Origin: Massariosphaeria phaeospora
Lineage: Eukaryota; Ascomycota; Dothideomycetes; Pleosporales
Length of the DNA: 64,000 nt
Assembly (NCBI GenBank): GCA_011032825.1
Contig: JAADJZ010000012.1
Span: 310,001 to 374,000 of the forward strand
Direction of reading: 5' to 3'
Shown: piece after piece, positions 35,353 through 45,959 of the stretch
Numbering within the stretch: position 1 is the stretch's first letter
How the letters are laid out: every line of letters begins with the position of its first letter
The notes under the pieces: model-generated
Databases searched by the model: none
Told to the model about the DNA's origin: nothing
Seen by the model: the letters and a program-made list of their open reading frames with translations, nothing else
Translations under genes and position numbers: made by a program

Positions 35353-35490
35353 GGATAGTTAGGTTTATTACCCGTATTACTACCTCTACAAAACACCGCA
35401 GACCACTACTCAAAGCCTACAACAAAGAAAACATCTTCTACTATAAAAAGTAGCAAGCATTGACACACTTCTTATAAACCTAACTGTTCC
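35353..35490. repeat. Right copy of the flanking repeat, forming a 138-bp inverted-repeat structure
   Basis: GGATAGTTAGGTTTAT at 35353-35368 is mirrored by ATAAACCTAACTGTTCC at 35474-35490. The segment between includes the second copy of the 40-bp repeat (35358-35396). It may be a short non-autonomous element, with the left copy as a fragment of another. Confidence 0.5.
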
Positions 35491-36301
35491 GTCAAACCTA
35501 AAAAGCAGCAGTACCAACGTGTCGTCAATCCTTACTATCAATTAATCCTCGCAAGCCAGCCAGCTACATCTACAAGTATCCATCTATCCATCTACCTAAT
35601 CCAATTTACTACTGAGAATCAAAACATCCGTCTCCTTCTTCCACTCTACTTCTATAACATACATAGCAATGCAAGTTACGTACACACACGCACACACACA
35701 CACATGCCTTTTGCTCTCCATTCCATTCCCTTCTACCTACCTTGCCTTTTCTCCCTCGCTACTACTACTACTACTACTACCTACTACCATCTTCTCCTTC
35801 CACCTAACAGACAACACTCCAGCGCTATTCCACCCCTACCCGCTCTTCCACGCCTCAGACAAACAAACAGCTATCCAAACCCCTTCTTCTCTAACTCGTC
35901 CGCCTACCATGATATCACGCTCTCGATCCCAGACCAAACTAAACTGCTAGGGCCAAGTACATAACCGCCGGTGTGTGCACAAGTATGTATAGCCGTAGAT
36001 ACTAGCTATAGGCGCCTGTAGAAAGCGATACATGTACTACATCACTTTCAATGTACACATACATACCCCGTATAATTCCCCCCCCCCCCCCCCAACACAG
36101 CAACAACCAGCCAGCCAAACGCCCCTCTCCTCCGCTCCCTCCGCTCCCTCCAACCAACACATCAATACATCACCCAATCAAACAAGCAACATCACTCAAT
36201 CACACCGACACATTAAGCCATTGCACCAAGAAAGCCAGTCAACTGATGCATTCCTCAGTCTTCTTCTTCTTCTTCTTCTTCTTCTTCTACCTTACTACTT
36301 A
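35491..36301. other. Intergenic, microsatellite-rich region
   Basis: Contains a (CA)n-type tract (35682-35704), ACT/TAC trinucleotide repeats (~35756-35787), a run of 16 C (36078-36093) and (TTC)9 (~36261-36288). No gene recognised. Confidence 0.7.
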
Positions 36302-37573
36302 CTACCTCCCCATCTTCCCCCCCTTCCCCCCAAACACCCCCGAAACAGTCTTATCCATAGCTTTCAGTCTCTGCTTCGCCGTAATGCCCGTGCGATCCGT
36401 TGTCGGCTGCGCGCCCATGAAGTTGTCAAAGTCGTCGTCGAGTGCGCCATCGTCGTCATTGCCGTCCTCCTGCTCGAGTTCATGTTCAAGTTCAGAGTCT
36501 GCGTCTTCGTCTTTCGCAGGGCCAAGGGCAGAGACGGGTTCCGGCTTCGGTATGCGCTCCAGCTTCTTCGTCGCTCCGTCCCGCTCCTCGCCCTCGTCCC
36601 CCTCATCCCCCAACCCAGCATTCGGATTCGCGAACGGTTTCGACGCCAGAACCCGCCGCCGCAGCTCCGCCATCTCCTCTTCATCATCCGAAGCATCTGG
36701 AATATCATACGGATTCCTCGGATCGACGCCCTCGCCCTCACCCTCACTACCCCCCTCTTCGCCGTCCCCCTCCTCCTCCGAATCGTCCAGTATGCGCCTA
36801 TTCATATTCCCGCCAGCCCACGCATCCTCTTCCTCGCCGTCCTCCTTCCCAGCCCGCGACTGCGCATACTCGCGCTCGATCTTCTCCAGCCAGACTTCCT
36901 CTGCCTTCTTGACTTCGGCCTCGTCCTTGCACGCCGCATAGCGCTTCAGCAGCGCGGCGTTGATTTCGAGGAACGCGTCGCCGTACGAGAACGACGCGAG
37001 GATGTCGGCGGCCCATTCCGCGTGGCCGCAGATGTAGAAGCACGCCGCCAGCGCCTCGACGCAGTTCAGCCGCCACGGGCGGCCGTAGTTGGTAGGGTTC
37101 GCAGCGACGAGGTAGGGCACTAATCTGGCACGTCAGTATCGCGCTCATCTTAACTCGACACGACAGTGCAACATACGCAGCCGTTCGCACTTCCCCCCGA
37201 TTTTGCCAAACGGCACCTCGTCAATTCGCTTCCAGCTCGCCTCGACAACCGCTGCACCGAACTGCTCCAGCAACTCTCTGTCCTCGGCGCTCAAGACCTT
37301 CTTTGCCTTCGGGCTGACCACGACACCCGCAAACTTCTGCCCCATATGCAGTGGTCGCATGAGACCTAATCGCACTAGTTTCTTGCCCGAGCAGCGCTTT
37401 GCATCGCAGTGGCCGAGGTCCCAGCATGCGGCTTTGAACGTAGGCTTAGAGGGTCTGGCTTTCTCGCCGTCGTCATTGTCGGAGTCGGATCCGTGACGGA
37501 CTGGGCCACGCGTGCGAGGTGCGTTCGAGTACTTCTTGCCGGATTTCGAGAAGTCTTTCTTGTGGCGGACCAT
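36302..37573 (-). CDS. TSR3: Tsr3, 18S rRNA aminocarboxypropyltransferase
   Basis: Transfers the 3-amino-3-carboxypropyl group of S-adenosylmethionine to the hypermodified pseudouridine of 18S rRNA, the step after Emg1, whose gene is also in this window. Exons 37573-37177 and 37119-36302 (57-bp intron), 404 residues. Core ~residues 45-210: [61 protein letters not shown], then [20 protein letters not shown] and [11 protein letters not shown]. After the core comes a ~190-residue acidic, low-complexity tail ([35 protein letters not shown]) common in fungal Tsr3. The intron acceptor is TTAG at 37120; the nearby CAG would break the frame. Confidence 0.95.
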
Positions 37574-38591
37574 GGTGAGAGTGTATGAGGCGACAGGGAG
37601 GTGTTGAAATTGCGAAAGTGGTGGACTTTTGGTGGTGGGGTGTTAGCGTTATTACCTCATGGATGGTTATCGATAAGAAAAGTTGCTTAGTAAGACATAC
37701 TTCCTCTAGTGCATAATAAAGTGAATATAATCTTAAGGATAAATAACTATACTCCCTCCTACCTATACCTAGATCTAACACCCGCATTATATTCAAAGTC
37801 GAGAGTTTGTTAGAGCATCAGCAATTCTTAGTCAAATCACAAAGCAATCAATTCGTCTTTCGAAGAAAATAATCCGTATGTGTAGCTAAGACTAGATACA
37901 ATACGGAGTAAAACAACTATATTAGCATACCCTACACGAGCACATAATCTACACTGGATAGTAAGCATTCTAGACATATTTAGCCTCCTAGACATGTTCC
38001 AACGCTTGAAGTATTCGACTAAGAGATATCAAAGAGCCTACGACAAGTGATCTTGAAGCACACCCCTAGACAAACAAAATGGAGTATTGCTACAGTGTAC
38101 TAAGCATCTTGTCTAGTGTGAATTAGATCATAGAGTTTACGTGCCCAATGTCTAAGGTTGTTGCTAGTGGCTGAAACAAAAAGGGCACGATAGACTTTTA
38201 ATGTGCGGGATGTATCAGCGGGTATGCTAGGAGCATGCAGAATCTACCGTTATGTCGCAAAACCTTTTAAAGTACCGAGAATCGGTTCAGAGGATGGGCG
38301 CTCGGTGAACTTAAATCCAGGTGTCCTACATGTGTGAGCCACGTCAGCAGCAGAATTACCTTACCACGCTAGATAGATAGCAGGCTCATAGTCGCGTGCG
38401 CGCTCAGTCAGTTGAGCACGGCAACAACACCACGGCATTCGTCCACGCACAGGCAATGCTCAAAAGCAGCCAAGACTTCTTTGACAGAAGGGTTTGTTCG
38501 GTAGTCCTATCTACATAGATAGTGATCTACCCAGCCACCACGCTGATGCCATCATTATGTGTCATGTCCGTCCTTTTTGCCCATTTCGCAC
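37574..38591. other. AT-rich intergenic region, no gene seen
   Basis: About 1 kb upstream of TSR3 and downstream of RPL28. 37640-38150 is clearly AT-richer than the surroundings, with stops in all frames, and could be an eroded repeat. One TACGGAGTA motif lies at 37902-37910. Confidence 0.5.
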
Positions 38592-39142
38592 CTAGGTAAC
38601 CAGCTGGATAACGCCGCCAGCATCTTTGATTTTGCGCTCAGCCTCGGAGCTGACGTATCGGGCCCTGACAACGACGGGGATGTGGATGCGGCCCTTGCCG
38701 AGAAGCTTCGCGTAGCCGTGGGCGAGGAGGTCGATGACGGGGGCGGTGTCTGGGGCGGTCTTGGTGAGGTATTTGTCGCGCTTGTCCGCAGGGACGAGGG
38801 TCAAGAGCTGAACATTCGTTAGCAGACAATGGGCGCACGAGATCGTGGTGCGTACCTTGTCGACATTGATGACGGGTTTCCAGTCGTGGTTGCGGAGAAG
38901 ATGGAAGTGTCTCATACCGACCTTTCCGAAGTAACCCTATACAAGTGTCAGTACATCACATCACCCTTCTCAATTCCTCGTCGTCAACATACGGGATGGT
39001 ATTTATCCATGTTAGTCCTATGGTGATGTTGACCTCCGGCAAGACCACGACCACCGGGATGCTTTCGGTGCTTCCCTACACGTCCGTGTCCGGCGCTGAC
39101 ATGGCCGCGGTGCTTGCGGGTCTTCGAGAGGTGGGTAGGCAT
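38592..39142 (-). CDS. RPL28: 60S ribosomal protein uL15 (Rpl28 / L27a)
   Basis: Large-subunit ribosomal protein. Exons 39142-38993, 38936-38856, 38807-38592; 148 residues, the normal length. The basic start [20 protein letters not shown], then [39 protein letters not shown], and the C-terminal [20 protein letters not shown] are near-invariant in eukaryotes. Introns are 56 and 48 bp; the first splits CCC|GGT and the second follows VDK. A 155-bp MITE starts 113 bp upstream of the ATG (separate entry), within the probable promoter or leader. Confidence 0.98.
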
Positions 39143-39248
39143 CTCGTCGGCGGATGTTGTCGAGTTGAGGTTGGAGTCGAAGCGAAGCGTGCGCCGAAAA
39201 TTGAAATGTTGCGTGGGCGTGCCAAGGCCGCTTAAATATCGGCACTAA

Positions 39249-39415
39249 GAGACCCTCTTGCGGAAACGGGATCTCCGGAACTAACCCTACCTACTACTTA
39301 GCTGTGTATAGAATTGTAGCTTTCTATAGTTATATTGCTGCGTTAGATAATCCTTTTAGAGGCGCGCAGATTCATCTCTTTAGTTCCGGAGACTCCGTTT
39401 CCGTAAGAGGAGACC
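39249..39415. mobile_element. MITE with 30-bp terminal inverted repeats and 6-bp target duplication
   Basis: Element 39255-39409 (155 bp). The left end CTCTTGCGGAAACGGGATCT (continuing CCGGAACTAA) pairs with the right end 39380-39409 with two or three mismatches. GAGACC directly flanks both ends (39249-39254 and 39410-39415), a perfect 6-bp duplication. The inside is AT-rich with no coding capacity. It sits between RPL28 and GGA, close to the RPL28 start. Confidence 0.85.
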
Positions 39416-39654
39416 CCACCTTCCCACGGCCAGGTACGGAGTACAACAGCATGCCAACTTCGCGCACTGCTCAAGAATACTTTAATTTTCTATTCTTTCT
39501 CGACACTACTACCCGCCAGCAAAGAGGGTAGCCGACGACCATCCACCCGAGCGAACCTCCCGTCCCAACCACCAAAAACGACGCATGTCTGTCTGTCCAT
39601 GCCGCTGAAATGCATCAAGTACCGAAAGTAGTACAGCCCAAACGCTCCTTCTTT

Positions 39655-41947
39655 CTATAAGACACCCAAGCTCGGTATCTCGCCCATCTCGTTTATAGTC
39701 TGCCCGCCCATCGTATAAGATGATTTCCACCTCATCTTCACGCTGGTGCCCGATCCTGGCTGGACACCGTTCACTCTGATGTTTTGAGTTATGCCGTTCT
39801 GCTGGTTTGGAGATAGAGATACGCCGGACTGGGGCTCTAGTTGGAGCTGGGCACCCTGTGTCTGGTTAGATAAGCCGAGGACTGGCGGCTTTTGTGACTT
39901 ACTTTCGATGCCGCAACCTGGAGTGTTAAGCCGGACACCGGTAGTGCCATATTATTCGACACCCGAGATTTGATCAAAAGAGTGGAATCTGACTCCCGAG
40001 AAACATTGAATACCACATGGACATTAGTGTTGTTCACCGTAATATCCTTGCTGGTCTCTGGAACCGATGAAGCAAAAGTCCATTCTTCATCGTCATTTGT
40101 GGCACTCGGGTTGCTCTGTGCTGCTGGATTGGATGATGGCACAGCAGAGCCAACGCCAAGGAGGTCAACGGAGCCTGGGCCTGTGGTTTGCGGCTTGATA
40201 GACTGCTGAAATTGGTATGGTGAGGCCTGTCGTGGAGCTGGTGACGACAGCGCAGCAAATGGATCTGGCGTTGAGCGGGCCTGTTGGGCGCGTTGTTGTG
40301 AATATTGGGGCGGAGGAGGTGACGAGACCTGCGAAGGCCGGTTTGCGTTAAGAAGATCTTGGATGGATTGAGAGGCAGATGTTGGTTGGGCACGAGACTG
40401 TGGGGCAGACACTCCCGAGAGTCCGAGTACTATAAATGTTAGCCGGTAAAGATAGCATACATCAAATAACTTACCTGAGCCGTTTGATCCTCCCAGCGAG
40501 ATACTACCAGACTGGCCATAACTCGACCCGCCTAACGACAAGCCCAATAAATCGTCTTCTAATGCATTCCCCCCCTGCGCTTGTTGTGCCGTGCTTTCTG
40601 CGCTTGATTGCGCCGCGGCTGGAGCGGGCTCTGGATCTCCAAAATCGATCAGGTTCAGAGTATTGTTTGCCCCCTGAGTTACTCCAGCACCGCTTGTTCC
40701 TAGAGTACCCTTCGGTATCGCATTCGCAGCTTCGATGTCGCCTTTCTTGAAAAGTTTGTAGCGCTCTATCGTCCGGTGGATGCTGTCGTTGATTTCCAAC
40801 AGCTTCGCAACGGCTTGGTGATCTTCGGAATCCTCCTCGCACATCTTCTGGATCTTAGGCTGGGCGCTTTGCAGCGCATTTGCAATCTCCTACACTATTG
40901 TTACTTCCCTGGATCTCATAACCGCACCTTCTGAGCATACCTGGAACACGTCACCCTCCTTGAGCTGGTCGCCTGCCTTATACCCCTGGAGCATTTCTTC
41001 GAGGATCCTAGCCTTTTGCTGAATCTGTCCAACCTCCTCAGCCGCTTTCGCGCGCCAGTCGGTCTTGTTCCGTGTGTCGAACCCAGCCATCACCTTCATC
41101 AGTTTGTTCGCTTCCTGTAGGTCTTGTGGGCCGCCGCGTCGAATGAGTTCCTGGAGCTTTGCAGACTGCGCCTCCTTCTCTTCCTCTTCCATCTCCTCTG
41201 CCGATCGCAAGTTCTGTGGCCAAGTCAGTACGGTAAAGCACACTCAAGGGCGATCAACGCACATCGCTTGGGTTCAGCACAGCCGCATCTTCTTTTCGAA
41301 CCTCGGGAAATATGTAACCCTTGTAGCTTAGTAGCCTGTGCATATCCCTAATGAAGCCCAGGTCTTCCTTGTGCCGCGACGTCAGACATATTGTTTGCCG
41401 CCATTCTTCTATCAGCTCGAGTATGCGGCTCTGGACACGCGACGAGTGCAGCGGGGGTCGTTCGGGGAATCGGCGGACAAGCTCGTTGAGGAACTCTTTG
41501 GTGCTAATCTGCAGGTGGAAGGGGTATCCGCAGTTCTTAACGCATATGTCGAGCAGCTGCGGATAGGTGAGTTACGTGGTGCGGTGGGGGCGGGGCATTG
41601 GCTGTCGTACATTGAGCGCCAGCAGGGCCACATTCTGGTTTCGGTGGTTGATATACTGGACTATAGTCACGGCAGCTTCCCTGGGTCTGCATGCCGCCAT
41701 CAGTGCACTGCCATGGAGAAACCGGTCCTGCACCTACGCGGAGCCTTTCTTCTGGTTGATCAAGTCGGTGATCTCGAGGTTCAGCGCGAGGTTGGGTTCG
41801 AAGTTCTGCGGGTCGCAAGCATTTACTACAGTATCGCAAGTCAATGGAGACCCTCATTGGCGCAGCGCAGGGTGCATTACATATGAAGCGCTGAAGCTGC
41901 GATGTTGGGCGCTCTGCGAATCCGCCGAATCGATCCCGGGCAGCCAT
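39655..41947 (-). CDS. GGA: GGA-type clathrin adaptor (VHS-GAT-GAE)
   Basis: Golgi-localised, gamma-ear-containing, Arf-binding adaptor that sorts cargo from the trans-Golgi to endosomes. Eight exons: 41947-41881, 41825-41738, 41686-41611, 41556-41263, 41213-40941, 40889-40475, 40429-39903, 39855-39655; 646 residues, all introns 45-55 bp. VHS domain ~1-150 (LQRFILNACDPQNFEPNLAL, VAALLAL-like helix, VKNCGYPFHLQISTKEFLNEL); GAT domain ~190-330 (LQELIRRGGPQDLQEANKLM, binds Arf-GTP, then the ubiquitin-binding helices around LEINDSIHRTIERYKLFKK); a flexible hinge with DDLLGLSLGG and PFAALSSP-type clathrin/adaptin boxes; and a C-terminal gamma-adaptin ear (KDITVNNTNVHVVFNVSRES, GVQPGSGTSVKMRWKSSYTM). 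The first three introns cut the VHS region finely, so the start is only seen after splicing. Complete. Confidence 0.95.
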
Positions 41948-42508
41948 GCGCGCGGACGCTGCCTCCATTGAGGCCACTCAGGGAAATGGCGGGCTCGCTC
42001 GCTCAAAGACAACCAGAAAAGACCGGGTCTGCAATAGAGGCAGGGCGCCGGCGGTAAAAATGTGCGCGAAAGGCCGTCAGCATAGGCATCGACGCTGGGA
42101 TACTGAAGCTGCTGCATCTACGGTGTAGTGGGGCTTTGCTGAACGAGCCACATCTTGGCAGACCTACGTAAACAGTCTAGACAGCGGCTGGGCTTCGCCG
42201 CACTCCGGATCACTCTGCCCTCCTGAACCCACGCTTCAGAGTGAGATGAAAACAAAATTACGGTACTAGGCCTGTTCTACCCGAGTAGCATCCCACAGCG
42301 AAGAGGCTCTCGAACAGGAGCTGGTGCAAGAACCACATAAGAGCAAAAGGCATCTGTGAACGATTGGAGGATGATTGGGCTAGGGATGAGTTCGATCCTG
42401 AAGCAGGATTGTCATATTATACTTTGATGGTCTAAAAAACCCAGACATGATGAGTGGCAGTACGTTGTAGGTCAGAGCGACTACCCAAACAACATCCGTA
42501 TACCGACT
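41948..42508. other. Intergenic region, no gene seen
   Basis: Promoter side of GGA and 3' side of PTR2. No repeat or gene recognised. Confidence 0.45.
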
Positions 42509-44636
42509 TCAACCCCGCGCTGCACTCATATCCTGTTGCCGCCCTCCTTGCTGCCCAGAGCCCTTTTTCTCCACCTCGACTTCCGGCTCCTCATCCCCAC
42601 GCCCCCTATTACACCACCACACCCCCACCGCACCAACCACACACATCCCCCCGGCCGTAGTATAGTTCCACACCAACAACGGATCCCTGCTCAGCGGCAA
42701 CATGGCCTGCGCAAACGCACTCGCCCCCGCCTGCGTGAACAGGAACAGCGCCATGACCAGACTGCGCATGTTCTGCGGCGCCTGCTGGAACGCGTACTGC
42801 ATGCCCGTGACCGCCGCCAGCACCTCGCTGTTTGCGATGAAAAAGTACACGGGCAGCTGGTACCAAAGCGACAGTCTGGAGTCCGCATTTGCGGTTGCGC
42901 GGCACTTGCTGGTGAAGCGGCCGCAGGGGGAGGTGGCGTAGATGAAGTGTTGCAGGGTGGCTGCGCATGCCATGGCCACGGCGGCGGAGAGGAAGCCGAG
43001 TGCGATGCGCTTTGTGAGCGCGAAGCGAATGCCGTAGCGCGCGAGGCGGGGGTAGATGATGTGGGCGTAGATGGGGGTCAGGATGATGCAGAAGAGCGGG
43101 TTGAGGGTGATGAGGAGGTCGTTGGGGATGCTGCCGAGGCGGAGGGTGGCGGCTTGCGAGGTCATATTTGAGCTCTGTTGTTTATGGGCGGGCCCTAGCA
43201 TGGGGTCAGTTGATGCGAGAGGGAGGCTTAAGAGACTTACACAACAGGGGGTACCAGATGAACACCTTGCAGGCTTGGATGCCGTGGCTTACTTCGTCAA
43301 TCCACGAGTCCTCAAAGGTCATCCAGGCTGGAGGATTCGTTATGCGGGATGGTTTGACACGGTTCCAGAAGTCGGGGTGTTGGAGATTGCGGTAGCTTTC
43401 CATCTGTTAGTTGACTGGTATACCGAATCATTGTTTGCAACCGAGTATAACTTACAGTTGCACCGGGTTCCAAGACCACTGGCCCTTCATCGCTAACGCG
43501 CAGAGCTTGAACATGTTGCCGAGAACCGATTGGGAAGGCGGAGTGCTTCTGTAATCAGGGAATCGTCGGCGAACCCACATGAGCATCAACGGACAAACGA
43601 TGATAACGACGGTGGGCACGGCGAAGGAGAGGTAAAAGCCGACGAACTTCTCAGCGTATACCCCTGAGATCATACCAGTGATCGAGCCAATATTGATCAT
43701 GCTGTAGAAGTATAACAAAACGCGAGCCCGCGTGGCTCCCGGGTCAACGAGCACTCGATGGCCTTTCTTATTGGTTGAGATTTGGAGTTTCGTATCGGGG
43801 ATTTGTTCGACGACGAGAGTGGACATGTTGGATCTGTGGGTTATGGTTAGTATACAGCAAATAAGTCGGGTGTAGAGAAAGGGGTCAATGACGCACTTCA
43901 ATCCTCCGAATCCGACACCCATTAGGATCAGACCGATACTAAATGGCACTATGGCCTTCATAGGTGATACGATGATAGGAGGTAAAGCGGCGACGAGCAG
44001 CACGACGTGACCGATCAGACTGATGAAGTTGGCCCATTGAATCGTGGTGTAGCGGCCTAGATACTGATCTGCGATAAAGGCACCGAACAAGGGCGATGTG
44101 GACATCCAGAAACTGTTTGCTGCATGCGAGGGTCAACGGCCAGTCTATCAAGAACCGGAGGAACTGAAGCTTACCGTAGTTCACTCCAGTAGCAACCTGC
44201 TGCCCCAGATTCAGCGCGCCTGACTGTCCTTTAAACCCAGCACCTGTTCTCGAGCCCGGTGGCAGCGGTTGTTGCAAGAAATTGGTAACTATATTCGTTC
44301 AGCTTGTCATGAATAATACAAACTCGGAAGCCTGACCTTACAAACGATATATGTCCCGTTCATAGCAAATTTTTCAAAGAACTCAATCAGGATAATGCCC
44401 CAGGAGCTCCAAGGTATCTTACCCGCGACCCTCGGCAGTCTGCGCGAATCTTCTTCCGGGTCACTGGAACTGGGAGTAACGCGGGACTCGACAGACTTCG
44501 GCATAGGTGGAACTGCAGGTTCTGGTTCAGACACATGGTGCGTTCGGTCGCTGGCGTCGGAGGACACTGACCCCTCGGTCCTTAGTTCAGTGATTGTAGA
44601 CGGTATCGGAAGTCGATCTAGGGCGGGTGAAGTCAT
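42509..44636 (-). CDS. PTR2: Proton-coupled peptide transporter (POT/PTR family)
   Basis: Plasma-membrane importer of di- and tripeptides, 12 membrane helices. Exons 44636-44342, 44288-44175, 44119-43897, 43833-43456, 43395-43241, 43194-42509; 616 residues. A disordered N-terminus precedes IPWSSWGIILIEFFEKFAMN (helix 1, the conserved E..E..ERF/FEKF region of POTs). The PTR2 signature region follows: WMSTSPLFGAFIADQYLGRY, with GFGGLK next, then STNKKGHRVLVDP and YSMINIGSITGMISGVY. Helices 7-12 carry GPAHKQQSSNMTSQAATL and FCIILTPIYAHIIYPRLARY. One junction is odd: the fourth intron needs an AAAG acceptor (43396) because the more usual CAG ten bases earlier shifts the frame. Near the C-terminus is an acidic/Lys tail. 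Looks intact. Confidence 0.92.
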
Positions 44637-44929
44637 TATTTTGATGGGCGTCGGTATGCGTGCGTTCTGTTCTTATGTCTGGTGTGCATGAGAGTTTAGA
44701 GAAAATGTCACAGAATGGAGTTTGCAGATTAAATAATCTGGCTTTTCCAATCTTCCAATTATTCTGGCACTGTGGGGACTGTCAATCGCCCGAGTATTGT
44801 CAGAATCCAGAGGACCATGAGCGTATTACAAAACAACTACTTAGCGAAGTCGGTACATCTGGTAAGAAGGACCAATGAACAGTTACAGAATGGCAATTAC
44901 TTGGCATGGTATGGGGAAGTAGTTGTATT
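44637..44929. other. PTR2 promoter region
   Basis: Spacer between PTR2 and the TPR relic. It is moderately AT-rich with no recognised gene. Confidence 0.4.
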
Positions 44930-45703
44930 CTAAGGGGTGAGGGAGGTTGCGATCTCTGCTGAGTACAGATTGCGTGGAATCGCCGTGTGCGCTGAGATGT
45001 TTATACCGCCGCCTGAAAAGTCTAGATCACACAGCTGTCGAAGCAAGGAGTAATGGTTCAGGCATGCTTGCGTAGTCGCATGGCTCGGGCCAAGTTTCTC
45101 TTCATAGCCAATGCAGGCTCGATGGTAGAGCGATAAAGCTTCTTCGTACTGCTGCTGGCGGTGCAGCGAGTAGGCAAGGCAATAGACGCTCGACAGCGTG
45201 TCTGGGTGCTCCTTTCCCGACACCTTCTCGTCTAGTGCCAGCGTCTCTCGATGCATCTTCTCCGCCTCCGCGTACTTCCCCTGGTTGCTCAGTGCCCGTG
45301 CCACGTTGCTCATGCTCGTGAGCGTGTCTGGATGCTCCTTCCCCAGCAATCCCTCTCTTCGTTCAAGGACCTTTCGATGAGCCGCCTCCGCAGAGTTATA
45401 CCGTCCCAGGCTCTGCTCACAGCGCCCTAGCCGGTCCAGCAGCAACACCCTGCCTTCCACCTCGTACACCTCAGCCAACTCCACTACATGCATAGCGTGA
45501 GGCAAATACGCTGTCCATACCTCTCTTCTTTCATGGCCGCCGTAAGGAACCACCTCTACCAGCCACGTCAGTGTCTTGTTCACCCAAGCACCCCACTGCT
45601 GGTGCTCTCTCAACCACTTCTGCATTGCCAGGCGGACTAGTCGATGCATGTCAAACATCCTTTCTCGGTGCTGCACTTCTCTTCCTCCTTGGCGAGCAAT
45701 AGT
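44930..45703 (-). pseudogene. C-terminal TPR fragment of a STAND (NB-ARC/NACHT-TPR) protein, truncated
   Basis: The open frame runs from just after a TAA (45704-45706) to TGA/TAG at 44930. It begins RERMFDMHRLVRLAMQKWLR, the stretch that in fungal NB-ARC/TPR proteins links the nucleotide-binding core to the repeats. It then has kinesin-light-chain-type TPRs: GRCEQSLGRYNSAEAAHRKV, GKEHPDTLTSMSNVARALSN, QGKYAEAEKMHRETLAL, GKEHPDTLSSVYCLAYSLHR, QQYEEALSLYHRACIGYEEK. No P-loop or NB-ARC sequence lies upstream on this strand, the first in-frame ATG is inside the linker, and the usual 5-10 repeats are reduced to three or four. Best read as a 5'-deleted relic of a STAND sensor gene. A short expressed TPR protein from the internal ATG cannot be excluded. 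Confidence 0.7.
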
Positions 45704-45959
45704 TTATGTTCGTATGTGTGGACTCGGGTGATCGACCTCGCTTAGGTTGGGGTGCCGGTGAGCATTATGTACGAGCGCGTTTTCGGGACGGACGAGGATG
45801 GGGCAGCGACTTGTTACTGTACAGTAGAGAGTTAGACTTCGTTGCATACTCGGCGCAATGGAACAGGACTTGCCATGAGTTACATTAGTGGACAGGTGTA
45901 GTTGACCAAGCCTCCCGCGACAAAGCCTCCCAGTGTCTAAAGTACCATTGCAGACAGCA

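Noticed and set aside
36032..37123. Plus-strand frames of ~300-360 codons opposite TSR3
   Set aside because: Start in microsatellite DNA and mirror the acidic tail of TSR3; no homology.
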